From: Pseudotabrizicola sp.
GTDB lineage: Bacteria > Pseudomonadota > Alphaproteobacteria > Rhodobacterales > Rhodobacteraceae
Direction of reading: 5' to 3'
Assembly: GCF_030656345.1 (NCBI RefSeq)
Contig: NZ_JAUSNR010000026.1
Location: forward strand, 367,088 to 431,087
Length of the DNA: 64,000 nt
The position numbers were made by a program, and so were the translations under genes. The notes under the pieces were generated by a model. The model was not told where the DNA came from, ran no database searches, and saw only the letters and a list, made by a program, of their open reading frames with translations. Positions 19,051-27,900 of the stretch are shown one piece after another. How positions within the stretch are numbered: position 1 is the first letter of the stretch; every line of letters starts with the position of its first letter.

Positions 19051-20996
19051 CCCGCGACCCCGAATTCGACAAGCTGCGCGCCGCGCTGCAGGCGGCCCCG
19101 GCCAGCGACCCGGCGGCCAGGGCCGAAGCGCTGAACCGTGCGATGGCGGCCTATGAAGACTCGGCCCTGTCGCGCCAAGGATCGGCGACTCCGCTGCGTT
19201 CCACTGCTGACCGCCCGCCGACGGCGGGCTTTGCAAGCGGAGTGCGCAAGATGCTGAGAGCTTTGACCCTGAAACCCATTCTGGCCGCCACAACCTCTGC
19301 CGCAGCGCTTGCGGTCGGGCTGGTGGTCTTCCTGCCACAGGCAGAGGTGCCGACCAGCAGAATGGCCGCGCCGGACCCGGCGCAGCGCAGTGAAGAGATG
19401 GCGGCGATGGCCCCTGCTGAGGTTGCAGAACCCGCGCCGGAACCGATGATGACCCGCAAGACCACCCCGGCCCCTGCCGCGCCACAGGGTGGCGCTGCAG
19501 ATCTGGTGCTGGAGGTGGCCCCGTCCGTCATGTCGGTGCCGGAACCCGGTCTGATGGTCCCGGATGTCGATACCGAGGTCTTTGCCAATGCAGGTGCCAG
19601 CCCGGTGCAGGTGACGGCGGAAACCCCGGTCTCTACCTTTTCGGCGGAAGTTGACACCGCGTCTTATGCCATCATCCGCAGCAGCCTGATGGCGGGCAGC
19701 CTGCCGCCACCCGATGCGGTGCGGGTAGAGGAAATGCTGAACTATTTCCCCTACACCTACCCCGCACCCGAAGCCGGAGAGCCGCCGTTCCGCCCCAGCA
19801 TCACCGTGATGCCGACCCCTTGGAACCCAGACACGCGGCTGGTGCAGATCGGGTTGCAAGGCCGCATGCCCGAAGTGGCGGCGCGGCCGCCGCTGAACCT
19901 TGTATTGCTGATCGACACCTCGGGGTCGATGAATGAACCGGGCAAACTGCCGCTGCTCAAACAATCGCTGGGGCTGATGCTGGCCGAACTGCGCCCCGAA
20001 GATCAGGTTGCCATCGTCGCCTATGCCGGATCGGTGGGCGAAGTGCTGGCCCCGACGCCAGCGGGCGAACGCGCCACCATTCTGGCGGCACTCGACCGGC
20101 TGGATGCGGGCGGGGCGACGGCGGGCGCGGCGGGGCTGACGCTGGCCTACCGCCTTGCCGAAGGCATGACGGCGGCAGGTGAGGTCAGCCGCATTCTGCT
20201 GGCCACCGATGGCGATTTCAACCTTGGCGTCGATGATCCCGAAGGGCTGGAGGCCTTTGTCGCCCGCAAGCGCAAGACCGGGGTCTACCTGTCGGTGCTG
20301 GGCTTTGGCCGGGGCAATCTGGATGATGCGGTGATGCAGTCGCTGGCGCAGAACGGCAACGGCACGGCAGCTTATATCGACACTCTGCTGGAGGCGCGCA
20401 AGGTGCTGGTGGACCAGCTGACCGGGGTATTGTTCCCGATTGCCGATGACGTGAAGGTCCAGGTCGAATGGAACCCGGAACAGGTCGCCGAATACCGGCT
20501 GATCGGCTATGAAACCCGCGCGCTGCGGCGCGAGGATTTCAACATTGACGCGGTGGACGCGGGCGAGATCGGGGCGGGCCATCAGGTCACGGCGATCTAT
20601 GAGGTGACGGCCCCCGGCAGCCCGGCCCTGCGCCACGACCCGCTGCGCTATGGCGCGCCAGTCGCAGACGCGATGGCGGATGAGGCCGCAACCGGGGATA
20701 TTGTAGAGGGTGCACCCGAGCTTGGCTTTCTGCGCCTGCGCTACAAGGCCCCGGGGGAATCGGTCAGCGCCCTGATTGAAGCACCGATCGTGGCGGGTGG
20801 CGAGGTGGGGGATGGTGCCCGCTTTGCCAGTGCCGTCGCCGGGTTCGGCCAGTTGCTGCGCGGATCGGTCTATCTGGGTGATTGGGGATGGGACGAGGCG
20901 ATCACGCTGGCAGAGGCGAGCCGTGGCGAAGACCGCTTTGGCTACCGGAATGAGGCGGTGACGCTGATGCGGCTGGCGCAATCGCTGGCACAATAG
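19047..20996 (+). CDS. membrane-anchored VWA protein (YfbK type), possible sigma partner
   Basis: Protein of 649 residues starting at the ATG that overlaps the sigma-factor stop. About 70 cytosolic residues are followed by one membrane helix (AAALAVGLVVFLP, near 90), an acidic Ala/Pro linker, a YfbK-type N-terminal VWF domain (FSAEVDTASYAIIRSSL near 200), a VWA domain with intact MIDAS DTSGSM (near 290) and TDGDFN, and a C-terminal DUF3520-like region. The layout of short inside domain, helix and large outside domain, coupled to an ECF factor, resembles a transmembrane anti-sigma factor. That role is inferred; no zinc anti-sigma motif is present. Confidence 0.8.
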   Translation: MTRDPEFDKLRAALQAAPASDPAARAEALNRAMAAYEDSALSRQGSATPLRSTADRPPTAGFASGVRKMLRALTLKPILAATTSAAALAVGLVVFLPQAEVPTSRMAAPDPAQRSEEMAAMAPAEVAEPAPEPMMTRKTTPAPAAPQGGAADLVLEVAPSVMSVPEPGLMVPDVDTEVFANAGASPVQVTAETPVSTFSAEVDTASYAIIRSSLMAGSLPPPDAVRVEEMLNYFPYTYPAPEAGEPPFRPSITVMPTPWNPDTRLVQIGLQGRMPEVAARPPLNLVLLIDTSGSMNEPGKLPLLKQSLGLMLAELRPEDQVAIVAYAGSVGEVLAPTPAGERATILAALDRLDAGGATAGAAGLTLAYRLAEGMTAAGEVSRILLATDGDFNLGVDDPEGLEAFVARKRKTGVYLSVLGFGRGNLDDAVMQSLAQNGNGTAAYIDTLLEARKVLVDQLTGVLFPIADDVKVQVEWNPEQVAEYRLIGYETRALRREDFNIDAVDAGEIGAGHQVTAIYEVTAPGSPALRHDPLRYGAPVADAMADEAATGDIVEGAPELGFLRLRYKAPGESVSALIEAPIVAGGEVGDGARFASAVAGFGQLLRGSVYLGDWGWDEAITLAEASRGEDRFGYRNEAVTLMRLAQSLAQ

Positions 20997-21012
20997 GCAA
21001 AACCGCCAGAAA

Positions 21013-21043
21013 AAGGCCCGCCGGACCATGTCCGGCGGGCCTT
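21013..21043. terminator. two-way terminator hairpin
   Basis: Perfect 12-base stem AAGGCCCGCCGG/CCGGCGGGCCTT with a seven-base loop, between the ends of the VWA gene (+) and hsp20 (-). The A/T ends give it terminator character in both directions. Confidence 0.8.
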
Positions 21044-21063
21044 ACGTCAAACCACAGCCGTGA

Positions 21064-21528
21064 TCAGTTCACGGTGCTTTCCAGCGCCTTGGCCTGCACG
21101 TCGGACGCACGGCCGATCTCGATCCGGCGGGGCTTCAGCGCCTCGGGCGTTTCGCGGATCAGGTCGATGTGCAGCATGCCATGGGCATGTTCGGCCCCGG
21201 TCACACGCACATGATCGGCCAGTGCAAAGCGGCGCTCAAACGCGCGGGTGGCGATGCCACGGTGCAGGTAGGTTTTGCCCTCGGCCTCGGGGGCCTTGCG
21301 GGCGGTGACATACAGCGCCCCTTCCTTCACCTCGACCGACAGCTCGTCAGGGGTGAAACCGGCGACTGCGACAGAGATGCGGTAGGCATCTTCGTCCGTC
21401 TTTTCAATGTTGTAGGGTGGGTAGGTCGGTTGCGCCACATCCGTGGTCAGGGCGCGGTCGACCAGATCGGCGATGCGGTCGAAGCCGACGGTGGCACGAT
21501 AGAGCGGGGCAAGATCAAAGTTACGCAT
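21064..21528 (-). CDS. Hsp20-family small heat-shock protein
   Basis: ATP-independent holdase, 154 residues, with an alpha-crystallin domain (about 38-130): YPPYNIEKTDEDAYRISVAVAGF, the loop TYLHRGIATRAFERRFALADHV (quoted by its ends YLHRGIA and FERRFALAD) and the conserved GMLHIDL near the end. It resembles IbpA of related bacteria. GGATGA precedes the ATG, and an RpoH-type promoter lies about 100 bases upstream. A second, shorter member of the family is encoded at 48678-49091. Confidence 0.93.
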   Translation of the reverse strand: MRNFDLAPLYRATVGFDRIADLVDRALTTDVAQPTYPPYNIEKTDEDAYRISVAVAGFTPDELSVEVKEGALYVTARKAPEAEGKTYLHRGIATRAFERRFALADHVRVTGAEHAHGMLHIDLIRETPEALKPRRIEIGRASDVQAKALESTVN

Positions 21529-21623
21529 GGGTCATCCTTTTCAAAAGCGATGCAGTGGAAAGGCCCCCGGTCAGGGGCGGCCAGTCAAAGGTCCGGGCCC
21601 GTTGTGGCACCCGGATGAGGGAA

Positions 21624-21652
21624 ATTTAGGAAGCCCAAAACCCGGTTTCAAG
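21624..21652 (-). promoter_or_regulatory. RpoH (sigma-32) type promoter of hsp20
   Basis: Read on the minus strand: CTTGAA, 17 bases, CTAAAT, followed by TT. This fits the alphaproteobacterial heat-shock consensus (CTTG...17...CCATNT-like) and lies 96-124 bases before the hsp20 start. The second hsp20 gene has the same arrangement at 49162-49190. Confidence 0.65.
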
Positions 21653-21690
21653 GGGACTGCCGCCACGCGCAACCACCCGTCCCGGCGCGC

Positions 21691-22551
21691 TCAGGGCTGA
21701 ACGAATTTTCCGCCCGACCCGCCCGACAACACCCGCACATTGGCCGGTCGCAGGCGCGACCCGCCCTCGGCCAGCTTATCGCGCAAAAAGGCCACATGAT
21801 CGGCCAACGGTGTGCCAAGCGAGACCTTGCGGCCATCCACTTCGGCCTTGGCGGAAATCACCGAGACGATGCGCAAGGTGCCGTCGCGCAGCGAAAACAC
21901 CGGCGCACCGGACGATCCGAAATCGACATCGCAGGACAGCACCAGCGTGTCCAGCCCGTCGCCGACGGGTTTCAGCACCACCCCGGCCCGCAGCATGGAT
22001 TGCCGGCCCAGCACATGGCAGACCTGTTGCAGCGACGGAGCCTCGGCCCGGTCCTGCGCGTAAGACACCACGCCGACCTCGTCGCCGGTGGCGGGCCGCG
22101 CGTCGGTGGAATAGGGCCGGACTGACGGCAGGCGGATGGGCTGATCCAGCTGCAACAGTGCCACATCAAATGGCACCCGCTGCATGTTGTCGCCGCCGCC
22201 ATAGACATATTCCGGATGCGCCAATGCCCGGCGCACCCCGCGATAGGCCGCCGCCCGCCCGTTACGCCAACCCGCCAGAAACCGGATTGTCGAGGCGTCA
22301 ATGCTGACCCCGGTCTCCTTGTCGAACAGGCAATGCGCCGCGGTCAGCACCAGATCTTCGTCAATCAGCGCCCCGGTGCAAAAGCCCCGGTCGCCCAGAT
22401 CGAGCCGCCCCACCGCCTCGAACCCGCGTGAATCGTCGCCGGTCTGCAAGGACCGCAAGCCCTGATCCTGCGCCCGCGCAGTCCCGGTCAGTCCAGACGC
22501 GGTCAGCATCAGCACCAGACCCGCGGCAACCATGGCATTCCTGAACCGCAT
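21691..22551 (-). CDS. exported trypsin-like serine protease
   Basis: Chymotrypsin-fold (S1) protease of 286 residues with an N-terminal signal peptide ending at about residue 27 (GTARA). The catalytic His is in LTAAHCLF (about 73), Asp in PFDVALLQLD (about 127) and Ser in DFGSSGAP (about 216). Four or more cysteines allow disulfides. There is no PDZ domain, so it is not a DegP/HtrA protein. It lies behind hsp20 on the same strand, but the RpoH promoter between them makes co-transcription unlikely. Substrate unknown. Confidence 0.85.
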   Translation of the reverse strand: MRFRNAMVAAGLVLMLTASGLTGTARAQDQGLRSLQTGDDSRGFEAVGRLDLGDRGFCTGALIDEDLVLTAAHCLFDKETGVSIDASTIRFLAGWRNGRAAAYRGVRRALAHPEYVYGGGDNMQRVPFDVALLQLDQPIRLPSVRPYSTDARPATGDEVGVVSYAQDRAEAPSLQQVCHVLGRQSMLRAGVVLKPVGDGLDTLVLSCDVDFGSSGAPVFSLRDGTLRIVSVISAKAEVDGRKVSLGTPLADHVAFLRDKLAEGGSRLRPANVRVLSGGSGGKFVQP

Positions 22552-22770
22552 AGACCCTCCGTTGCCTGCAACCCTGCACGATCTTTCACGGTGCAGTGCC
22601 TGCCCAATCTGGCCGTTTTATGGCCCGGTGTTTTATGGCGCGGTATGGCTCAAATGACCACCGCTGTCGCCAAAGACACGCCCACGCCCTCGCCTCTGCG
22701 CGCGATGCTTGCCCGGAGTCATGCTTCGCGGTACACTGGCCGACATAATAATAAACTCAGAGGCGAGCAA

Positions 22771-23109
22771 ATGATCTACAGAGTTCTGACACCCCTTCCC
22801 CTGATTCTGGCGCTGGCCACTCCGGTTGCCGCTGACCCGACGGTCGGGCTTGGCCTGACCTTCACCTGGGGCGGCGGGTCGCAAGGCGATACCGGCCTTG
22901 GTGTGCGGGTATTTTCGGACGATGAGCGCAAAAAATTCGCCGGCACGGTCGGCGTCGATTTCATGCTGGGATCGCAGTCGGTCCGCCCCAATGTCGGCAT
23001 CGCCTATCTGGCGCGCGACAGCTATGTCGGCATGGACGTCGGCTTCGGCCTTGACGGCAGCGGCGCGAATGTCGGCGTTGGCGCAGGTCTGGCGGCCGAT
23101 ACGAAGTAA
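22771..23109 (+). CDS. small secreted Gly-rich protein of unknown function
   Basis: Hypothetical protein of 112 residues from the ATG behind GAGGCGAG. A signal peptide (PLPLILALATPVAA) is followed by Gly-rich alternating sequence (GLGLTFTWGGGSQGDTGLG, GMDVGFGLDGSGANVGVG) that looks like short beta-strands, possibly a small outer-membrane or periplasmic protein. No family recognised. It is divergent from the protease gene and convergent with glcF. Longer upstream in-frame starts do not begin with a signal peptide and are rejected. Confidence 0.65.
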   Translation: MIYRVLTPLPLILALATPVAADPTVGLGLTFTWGGGSQGDTGLGVRVFSDDERKKFAGTVGVDFMLGSQSVRPNVGIAYLARDSYVGMDVGFGLDGSGANVGVGAGLAADTK

Positions 23110-23155
23110 CCGGCGACCCTGCCCGGGATCATCGTTCCGGCAGCCCGCTGACTTG

Positions 23156-24457
23156 TCATCCCTCCGGCCCCGCCGTGCCAAGCGCCCGGGGCCGGGGCCC
23201 GCCGGTGGCCCAGTCCAGCAGTTCCACCGTATGGACGACCGGCACGCCGGTGGCCGAACCGATCTGCATCATGCAGCCGATATTGCCCGCCGCGATGATA
23301 TCGGGCGCTTTCGCTTCCAGCGTCTGCACCTTGCGCGCCTTCAGCTGCTGGCTGATCTCGGGCTGCAACAGGTTGTAGGTGCCGGCTGATCCGCAGCACA
23401 GGTGGCTGTCCGCCGGTTCCACCACCGTGAACCCCGCCCGCTTCAGAAGGTCTTTCGGCAGGGTCTTGATCTGCTGGCCATGCTGCAGGCTGCAGGCGGC
23501 GTGATAGGCCACCTTGATGCCTTTGGGCGCGCCCTCGGGCAAAGTCAGTTTCGTCAGCACTTCAGACACATCCATCGCCAGCCCGGCAATGGTGGCAGCC
23601 TCTGCCGCCAGCGGATCGGTGCGGAACATATGGCCGTAATCCTTGATCGTGGTGCCACAACCAGAGGTGTTGATCACAATCGCATCCAGCCCTGCGCCGT
23701 TTTTCTCGGCCATCCAAGCCCTGATATTGGCGGCAGCCGAGGTGTGGGACAGGTCCGACTTGCCCATATGATGGGTCAAAGCCCCGCAGCAGCCAGCACC
23801 CTGCGCCACCACCACCTCGGCCCCCAGCCGACGCAGCAGACGGATGGTGGCGTCGTTGATATCGGTATTCAGTGCCTTTTGCGCACAGCCGGTCATCAAC
23901 GCCACCCGCATCCGCTTTGGCGCAAGGGACGCAAACACCTGCGGGTCATCATTGCGACTGACAGGGGGAATTTTCACCGCCGCCATATCCAGCATCGCCC
24001 GCAACCGCGCATCGGGCACAAGCGCACGGAACGGCCGCGCCAGCTTCGCCCCCAGCATCGCCACCCGGAACCGCATGGGGTGCGGGATGATCCACGCCAG
24101 CACCGCGCGCAACATGCGGTCCATCAACGGGCGCTTATAAGTCGCCTCGATATAGGCGCGCGCGTGGTCTACCAGATGCATGTAATGCACCCCCGACGGA
24201 CAGGTCGTCATGCAGGCAAGGCAGGACAGGCAGCGGTCGATGTGCTTGACCGTCTGCGCGTCGGCAGGGCGGCCCTGTTCCAGCATGTCCTTGATCAGGT
24301 AAATCCGGCCGCGCGGGCTGTCCAGCTCGTCGCCCAGCACCTGATAGGTCGGGCAGGTCGCGGTACAAAAACCGCAATGCACGCAGGACCGCAGCACCTC
24401 ATTGGCGCGGGCAATACCGGGGTCTTTCAGCTGATCAGGGGTAAAGGTGGTCTGCAT
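23156..24457 (-). CDS. glcF: glycolate oxidase iron-sulfur subunit GlcF
   Basis: Electron-transfer subunit of membrane-associated glycolate oxidase, which feeds electrons from glycolate oxidation to quinone. Two 4Fe-4S ferredoxin motifs are seen: CVHCGFCTATCP (near residue 27) and CLSCLACMTTCP (near 77). Two CCG-type heterodisulfide-reductase domains follow, with GCCGAL and CCGSAG. The 433-residue length is slightly above the E. coli protein. It is the last gene of glcD-glcE-glcF; its start lies one base after the glcE stop. Confidence 0.95.
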   Translation of the reverse strand: MQTTFTPDQLKDPGIARANEVLRSCVHCGFCTATCPTYQVLGDELDSPRGRIYLIKDMLEQGRPADAQTVKHIDRCLSCLACMTTCPSGVHYMHLVDHARAYIEATYKRPLMDRMLRAVLAWIIPHPMRFRVAMLGAKLARPFRALVPDARLRAMLDMAAVKIPPVSRNDDPQVFASLAPKRMRVALMTGCAQKALNTDINDATIRLLRRLGAEVVVAQGAGCCGALTHHMGKSDLSHTSAAANIRAWMAEKNGAGLDAIVINTSGCGTTIKDYGHMFRTDPLAAEAATIAGLAMDVSEVLTKLTLPEGAPKGIKVAYHAACSLQHGQQIKTLPKDLLKRAGFTVVEPADSHLCCGSAGTYNLLQPEISQQLKARKVQTLEAKAPDIIAAGNIGCMMQIGSATGVPVVHTVELLDWATGGPRPRALGTAGPEG

Positions 24458-24458
24458 G

Positions 24459-25544
24459 TCATGCCCCCATCAGGCCAGAGTTCAGAATGCCGCGCGGATC
24501 GAACTTCGCCCGCAACCCGCGCGTCAGCGCCGCCACGCCGGGCGGTTCCGGTTGAAACGCACCCGGCCCGTCACCGCGCACCCGCGTCGCATGGCCCTGA
24601 AACACGCCGATCTGCGCGCGCAGATCGGCCCCGGCCCCGGCCAGCACCCAGATCAGCCCGCCGCCCCAGTCGTACAGCACCTCTGCATCCCCAAGCCGCG
24701 CCACCAGCCCCGGCGCATCTGATGGCTTGACTGAGATGCGCCAGACATCGCCCGCGCGCGCCTGAAACGGCACCACATCGCGGATACCGGCCCAACGTGC
24801 AGTGCCTTCTTCCAGCTCCGCCGCGCCAAAGGCTGCTAGATGCCGCTGCAACTGCCCGGCACGATAGGCGACAGAAGCCGCAAACCCCTCGATCCGCAGG
24901 AACGTGCCCTGCCCCGGCCAATACGCGGCGCCGTTCACCTCAAAGGGCGACCCAAGCGCAGCGGCCATCGCCTGCACCGCCTGCGCATCGGTCAGCCCGC
25001 GCAAGATCAGCGTCGCCCCCGTCTCCGGCACCGGCAGCAGCTTGAAGCTGACCTCGCTTAAAACGCCCAACGTGCCCCAGGACCCGGCCATCAGCTTGAC
25101 CAGATCATAGCCGGTGACGTTCTTCATCACCCGCCCGCCATTCTTGATCACGGTGCCCGAGCCATCAACAAAGCGCACCCCGATCAGGCTGTCACGTGCC
25201 GCCCCCGCCTGCACCCGGCGCGGGCCGCTGGCATTGGCCGCCACCACGCCGCCCAGTGTGCTGTCGCCCGTGCGCCCCAGCAGCCCGCGCATGTCCGGCA
25301 CCTCGAACGGCAATCGCTGCCCCTCCGCCGCCAGCAGCGCTTCCACCTGCGCCAAGGGCGTCCCTGCCCCTGCCACCAGCGTCAGTGCGCCGGGTTCATA
25401 CAGCACCACGCCGGACAGACCGCCGGTTTCCAGCACCTCTCCGGTACACGCCCCAACAGACCGCGTGCCCCCGCCGCGCACGACAACCGACCCATTGGTC
25501 GCACGGATGATCTCGGCCAGTTCGGCCTCATTCGCAGGACGCAT
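24459..25544 (-). CDS. glcE: glycolate oxidase FAD-binding subunit GlcE
   Basis: FAD-containing partner of GlcD, 361 residues. The PCMH-type FAD domain occupies about 1-180 with VVRGGGTRS, GRTGDSTLGG and GGRVMKNVTGYDL. I start it at the inner ATG, with AAGGGGCAGG at proper distance; the ATG 15 bases upstream lies at the edge of a repeated intergenic element and lacks a good ribosome site. It is the shorter, GlcE-type subunit next to the full-length GlcD gene. Confidence 0.93.
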   Translation of the reverse strand: MRPANEAELAEIIRATNGSVVVRGGGTRSVGACTGEVLETGGLSGVVLYEPGALTLVAGAGTPLAQVEALLAAEGQRLPFEVPDMRGLLGRTGDSTLGGVVAANASGPRRVQAGAARDSLIGVRFVDGSGTVIKNGGRVMKNVTGYDLVKLMAGSWGTLGVLSEVSFKLLPVPETGATLILRGLTDAQAVQAMAAALGSPFEVNGAAYWPGQGTFLRIEGFAASVAYRAGQLQRHLAAFGAAELEEGTARWAGIRDVVPFQARAGDVWRISVKPSDAPGLVARLGDAEVLYDWGGGLIWVLAGAGADLRAQIGVFQGHATRVRGDGPGAFQPEPPGVAALTRGLRAKFDPRGILNSGLMGA

Positions 25545-25554
25545 TCCCTGCCCC

Positions 25555-25575
25555 TTCATCTTGACAAAAATACTC
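25555..25575 (-). repeat. single arm of the GAGTATTT intergenic repeat
   Basis: All 21 bases are identical to the arm at 51373-51393 (TTCATCTTGACAAAAATACT core). It lies immediately before glcE, and the outermost glcE ATG is part of it. Confidence 0.65.
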
Positions 25576-25580
25576 CGGGT

Positions 25581-25621
25581 AGCTCATTGGTTTCGCCATT
25601 GGTTCGAGAAACCAATGAGCT
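25581..25621 (-). terminator. hairpin between glcD and glcE
   Basis: Perfect 14-base stem AGCTCATTGGTTTC/GAAACCAATGAGCT with a 13-base loop, in the 102-base gap between glcD and glcE. No T-run follows. It may attenuate or protect the transcript between the two subunit genes; the stem is AT-richer than the surroundings. Confidence 0.6.
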
Positions 25622-25646
25622 GGGGGCAGAGCCCCAGTCCACCACT

Positions 25647-27080
25647 TCATGCCGCGCGACGGCTGGCTGTCACCACAAGCGGGAACACCTTGGCAGGGTT
25701 CAGCAGCCATTTCGGATCAAACACATCCTTGACCCACAACTGCGCCTCCAGATCGTCGGGCGCAAACTGCACCCCCATCAGATCGCGTTTTTCGATCCCC
25801 ACGCCATGTTCGCCGGTCAGACAACCGCCGACCTCGACGCACAGCCGCAAAATGTCGGCCCCCAACGCCTCACACCGCTCCAGATCGCCGGGCTTGTTGG
25901 CGTCGAACAGGATCAGCGGGTGCATGTTGCCGTCGCCCGCGTGGAACACATTGGCCACATCCAGCCCGATCTCTTTCGACATCTCTGCAATCCGGCGCAG
26001 CACGTAAGGCAGCGAGGACACCGGAATCGTGCCATCCAGACACATGTAATCATTGATCTGCCCCATCGCGCCAAAGGCCGATTTGCGGCCCAGCCAGATG
26101 CGTTTGGCCTGATCCTCATCCGCCGCCTCGCGGAACTCCACCGGGTTGTGGCGCAGCGCGATGGTTTTGATCAGCGCCAGCTGTTCGTCGATCTCGGCAG
26201 GGCTGCCCTCGACCTCGATGATCAGCAGCGCCTCGCAATTGGGGTAACCCGCCTTGGCAAAGGCCTCGGTCGCCTCGATGCAGGGCCGGTCCATGAATTC
26301 GATCGCCACCGGCAGCACGCCCGCCTTGATGATATCGGACACGCATTCGCCCGCCACCTCGTTGCTGTCGAACCCCACCAGCACCGGCCGCGCGCCCTCT
26401 GGCTTGGGCAGAATGCGCAAGGTGGCTTCCGTCACCACGCCCAATTGCCCCTCGGACCCGCAGATCACGCCCAGCAGGTCCAGCCCACCGGCATCCATAT
26501 GCGCGCCACCGATTTCCAGCACGGTGCCGTCCATCTGCACCAGCGTCACCCCCAGCAGGTTATTGGTCGTCACCCCGTATTTCAGGCAATGCGCCCCGCC
26601 GGAATTCATCGCGATATTGCCAGCGATGGCGCAGGCCAGCTGGCTGGACGGATCGGGCGCGTAGAAGAACCCGTCCGCCTCTACTGCCCCGGTGACGCTC
26701 AGGTTGGTGCGGCCTGACTGCACCCGGATAAAGCGGTTGTCGTAATCGGTTTCCAGCACCGCAGTCATCCGCGCCACGCCAAGGATCACACAATCCGCCG
26801 TCGGCAGGGCACCGCCAGCGAGCGAAGTGCCCGACCCGCGCGGCACCACCGGCACGCCCTCTTCATGGCAGATCCGCAGCACGTCTGACACTTCGGCGGT
26901 GGTGCGCGGCAGCACAACGGCCAGCGGCGGGCAGCGATAGGCGGTCAGCGCGTCGCATTCATAGGCGCGGGTTTCCGCCGCATCCTCGATCACGGCATCG
27001 GGCGGCAGAACCATGCGCAGCCGGGCCACAATCTGCGGCTTGGCTGACAGAACCATGCTGTTTGGCGCGGGCATTTCCAT
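25647..27080 (-). CDS. glcD: glycolate oxidase catalytic subunit GlcD
   Basis: FAD-linked oxidase that converts glycolate (or D-lactate) to glyoxylate; 477 residues. The PCMH FAD domain shows VPRGSGTSLAGGALP (near 82) and PDPSSQLACAIAGNIAMNSGG (quoted by PDPSS and GNIAMNSGG); the C-terminal FAD-oxidase domain has VFHAGDGNMHP (His near 376) and GEHGVGIEK. The ATG at 27080 behind AGGGGAAC is preferred because the upstream in-frame extension has no family likeness. It is the first gene of glcDEF, divergent from the DUF599 gene. Confidence 0.95.
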   Translation of the reverse strand: MEMPAPNSMVLSAKPQIVARLRMVLPPDAVIEDAAETRAYECDALTAYRCPPLAVVLPRTTAEVSDVLRICHEEGVPVVPRGSGTSLAGGALPTADCVILGVARMTAVLETDYDNRFIRVQSGRTNLSVTGAVEADGFFYAPDPSSQLACAIAGNIAMNSGGAHCLKYGVTTNNLLGVTLVQMDGTVLEIGGAHMDAGGLDLLGVICGSEGQLGVVTEATLRILPKPEGARPVLVGFDSNEVAGECVSDIIKAGVLPVAIEFMDRPCIEATEAFAKAGYPNCEALLIIEVEGSPAEIDEQLALIKTIALRHNPVEFREAADEDQAKRIWLGRKSAFGAMGQINDYMCLDGTIPVSSLPYVLRRIAEMSKEIGLDVANVFHAGDGNMHPLILFDANKPGDLERCEALGADILRLCVEVGGCLTGEHGVGIEKRDLMGVQFAPDDLEAQLWVKDVFDPKWLLNPAKVFPLVVTASRRAA

Positions 27081-27202
27081 CGGCGTTCCCCTGACAAAGT
27101 GGTGAAACTGGTATACGTTGCCAAGCATACCCCAGGGATTGGTAAAATGAAATAACCAATTTTGCCATGGGAAAGCGTTTTGGCTTTGGCTACAGTCCAC
27201 GC

Positions 27203-27892
27203 ATGACATCTTTGTTCGCCACATTTTCGCTGGACGTGCTGGACGCCATCGCCCTTACGGCTCTGGTCGTGTCTTGGGCCGCCACTGGCTGGCTGGCCGA
27301 GCACCCGCCCGCATCGCGGCCCTCGGTGTCGGCGCTGATGGCCGGATACCGCAGCGAATGGCTGCGCCAGTTCGTCACCCGGTCGCCCCGTATCTTCGAT
27401 GCCAATATCATCGACTCGCTGCGGCAAAGCACGGCTTTTTTCGCCTCGGCCTCGATGATCGCCATCGGCGGCGGCGTCGCGCTGATCGGCAATGTGACCA
27501 CGCTGGAAGGGCTGGCCCATGACCTGACGATCGAGGCGGCGGGGGTGCGGGTAGAGCTGAAGATCATTCTTGTGCTGCTGTTTCTGGCCAATGCGCTGCT
27601 GAAATTCGTCTGGGCTCACCGGCTGTTCGGCTATTGCGCGATTCTGATGGCGGCGGTGCCGAATGATGTGTCAGACCGGCGCGCCTATCCGCGGGCCGAA
27701 CAGGCGGCCAAGATCAACATCACGGCGGCCAAAAGCTTTAACCGCGGGCTGCAATCGATCTACTTCGCGCTGGCCGCCATTACCTGGCTGCTGGGGCCTT
27801 GGGCGCTGATCGTCGCCACGGTGGTCACCTGTTTCGTGCTGCTGCGCCGTGAATTCGCCTCGGCCTCGCGTGAGGTGATGCTGGACCGCTGA
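27203..27892 (+). CDS. DUF599 membrane protein
   Basis: About 229 residues with four hydrophobic segments (near 10-28, 75-95, 115-135 and 185-215). The EHPPASRPSVSALMAGYR and NIIDSLRQSTAFFASASM stretches (quoted by ends) are typical of the DUF599 family. Family function is unknown. An ATG at 27167 would add 12 residues overlapping the glcD promoter region; the shorter form fits homologues as I remember them. Confidence 0.8.
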   Translation: MTSLFATFSLDVLDAIALTALVVSWAATGWLAEHPPASRPSVSALMAGYRSEWLRQFVTRSPRIFDANIIDSLRQSTAFFASASMIAIGGGVALIGNVTTLEGLAHDLTIEAAGVRVELKIILVLLFLANALLKFVWAHRLFGYCAILMAAVPNDVSDRRAYPRAEQAAKINITAAKSFNRGLQSIYFALAAITWLLGPWALIVATVVTCFVLLRREFASASREVMLDR

Positions 27893-27900
27893 CGCCGTGC

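Noticed and set aside
18591..21029. 812-codon open frame on the minus strand opposite the sigma-factor and VWA genes
   Set aside because: It lacks any family motif, is His/Arg/Gln-rich as expected from the antisense of GC-rich coding DNA, and crosses a terminator and two genes with clear domains on the plus strand.
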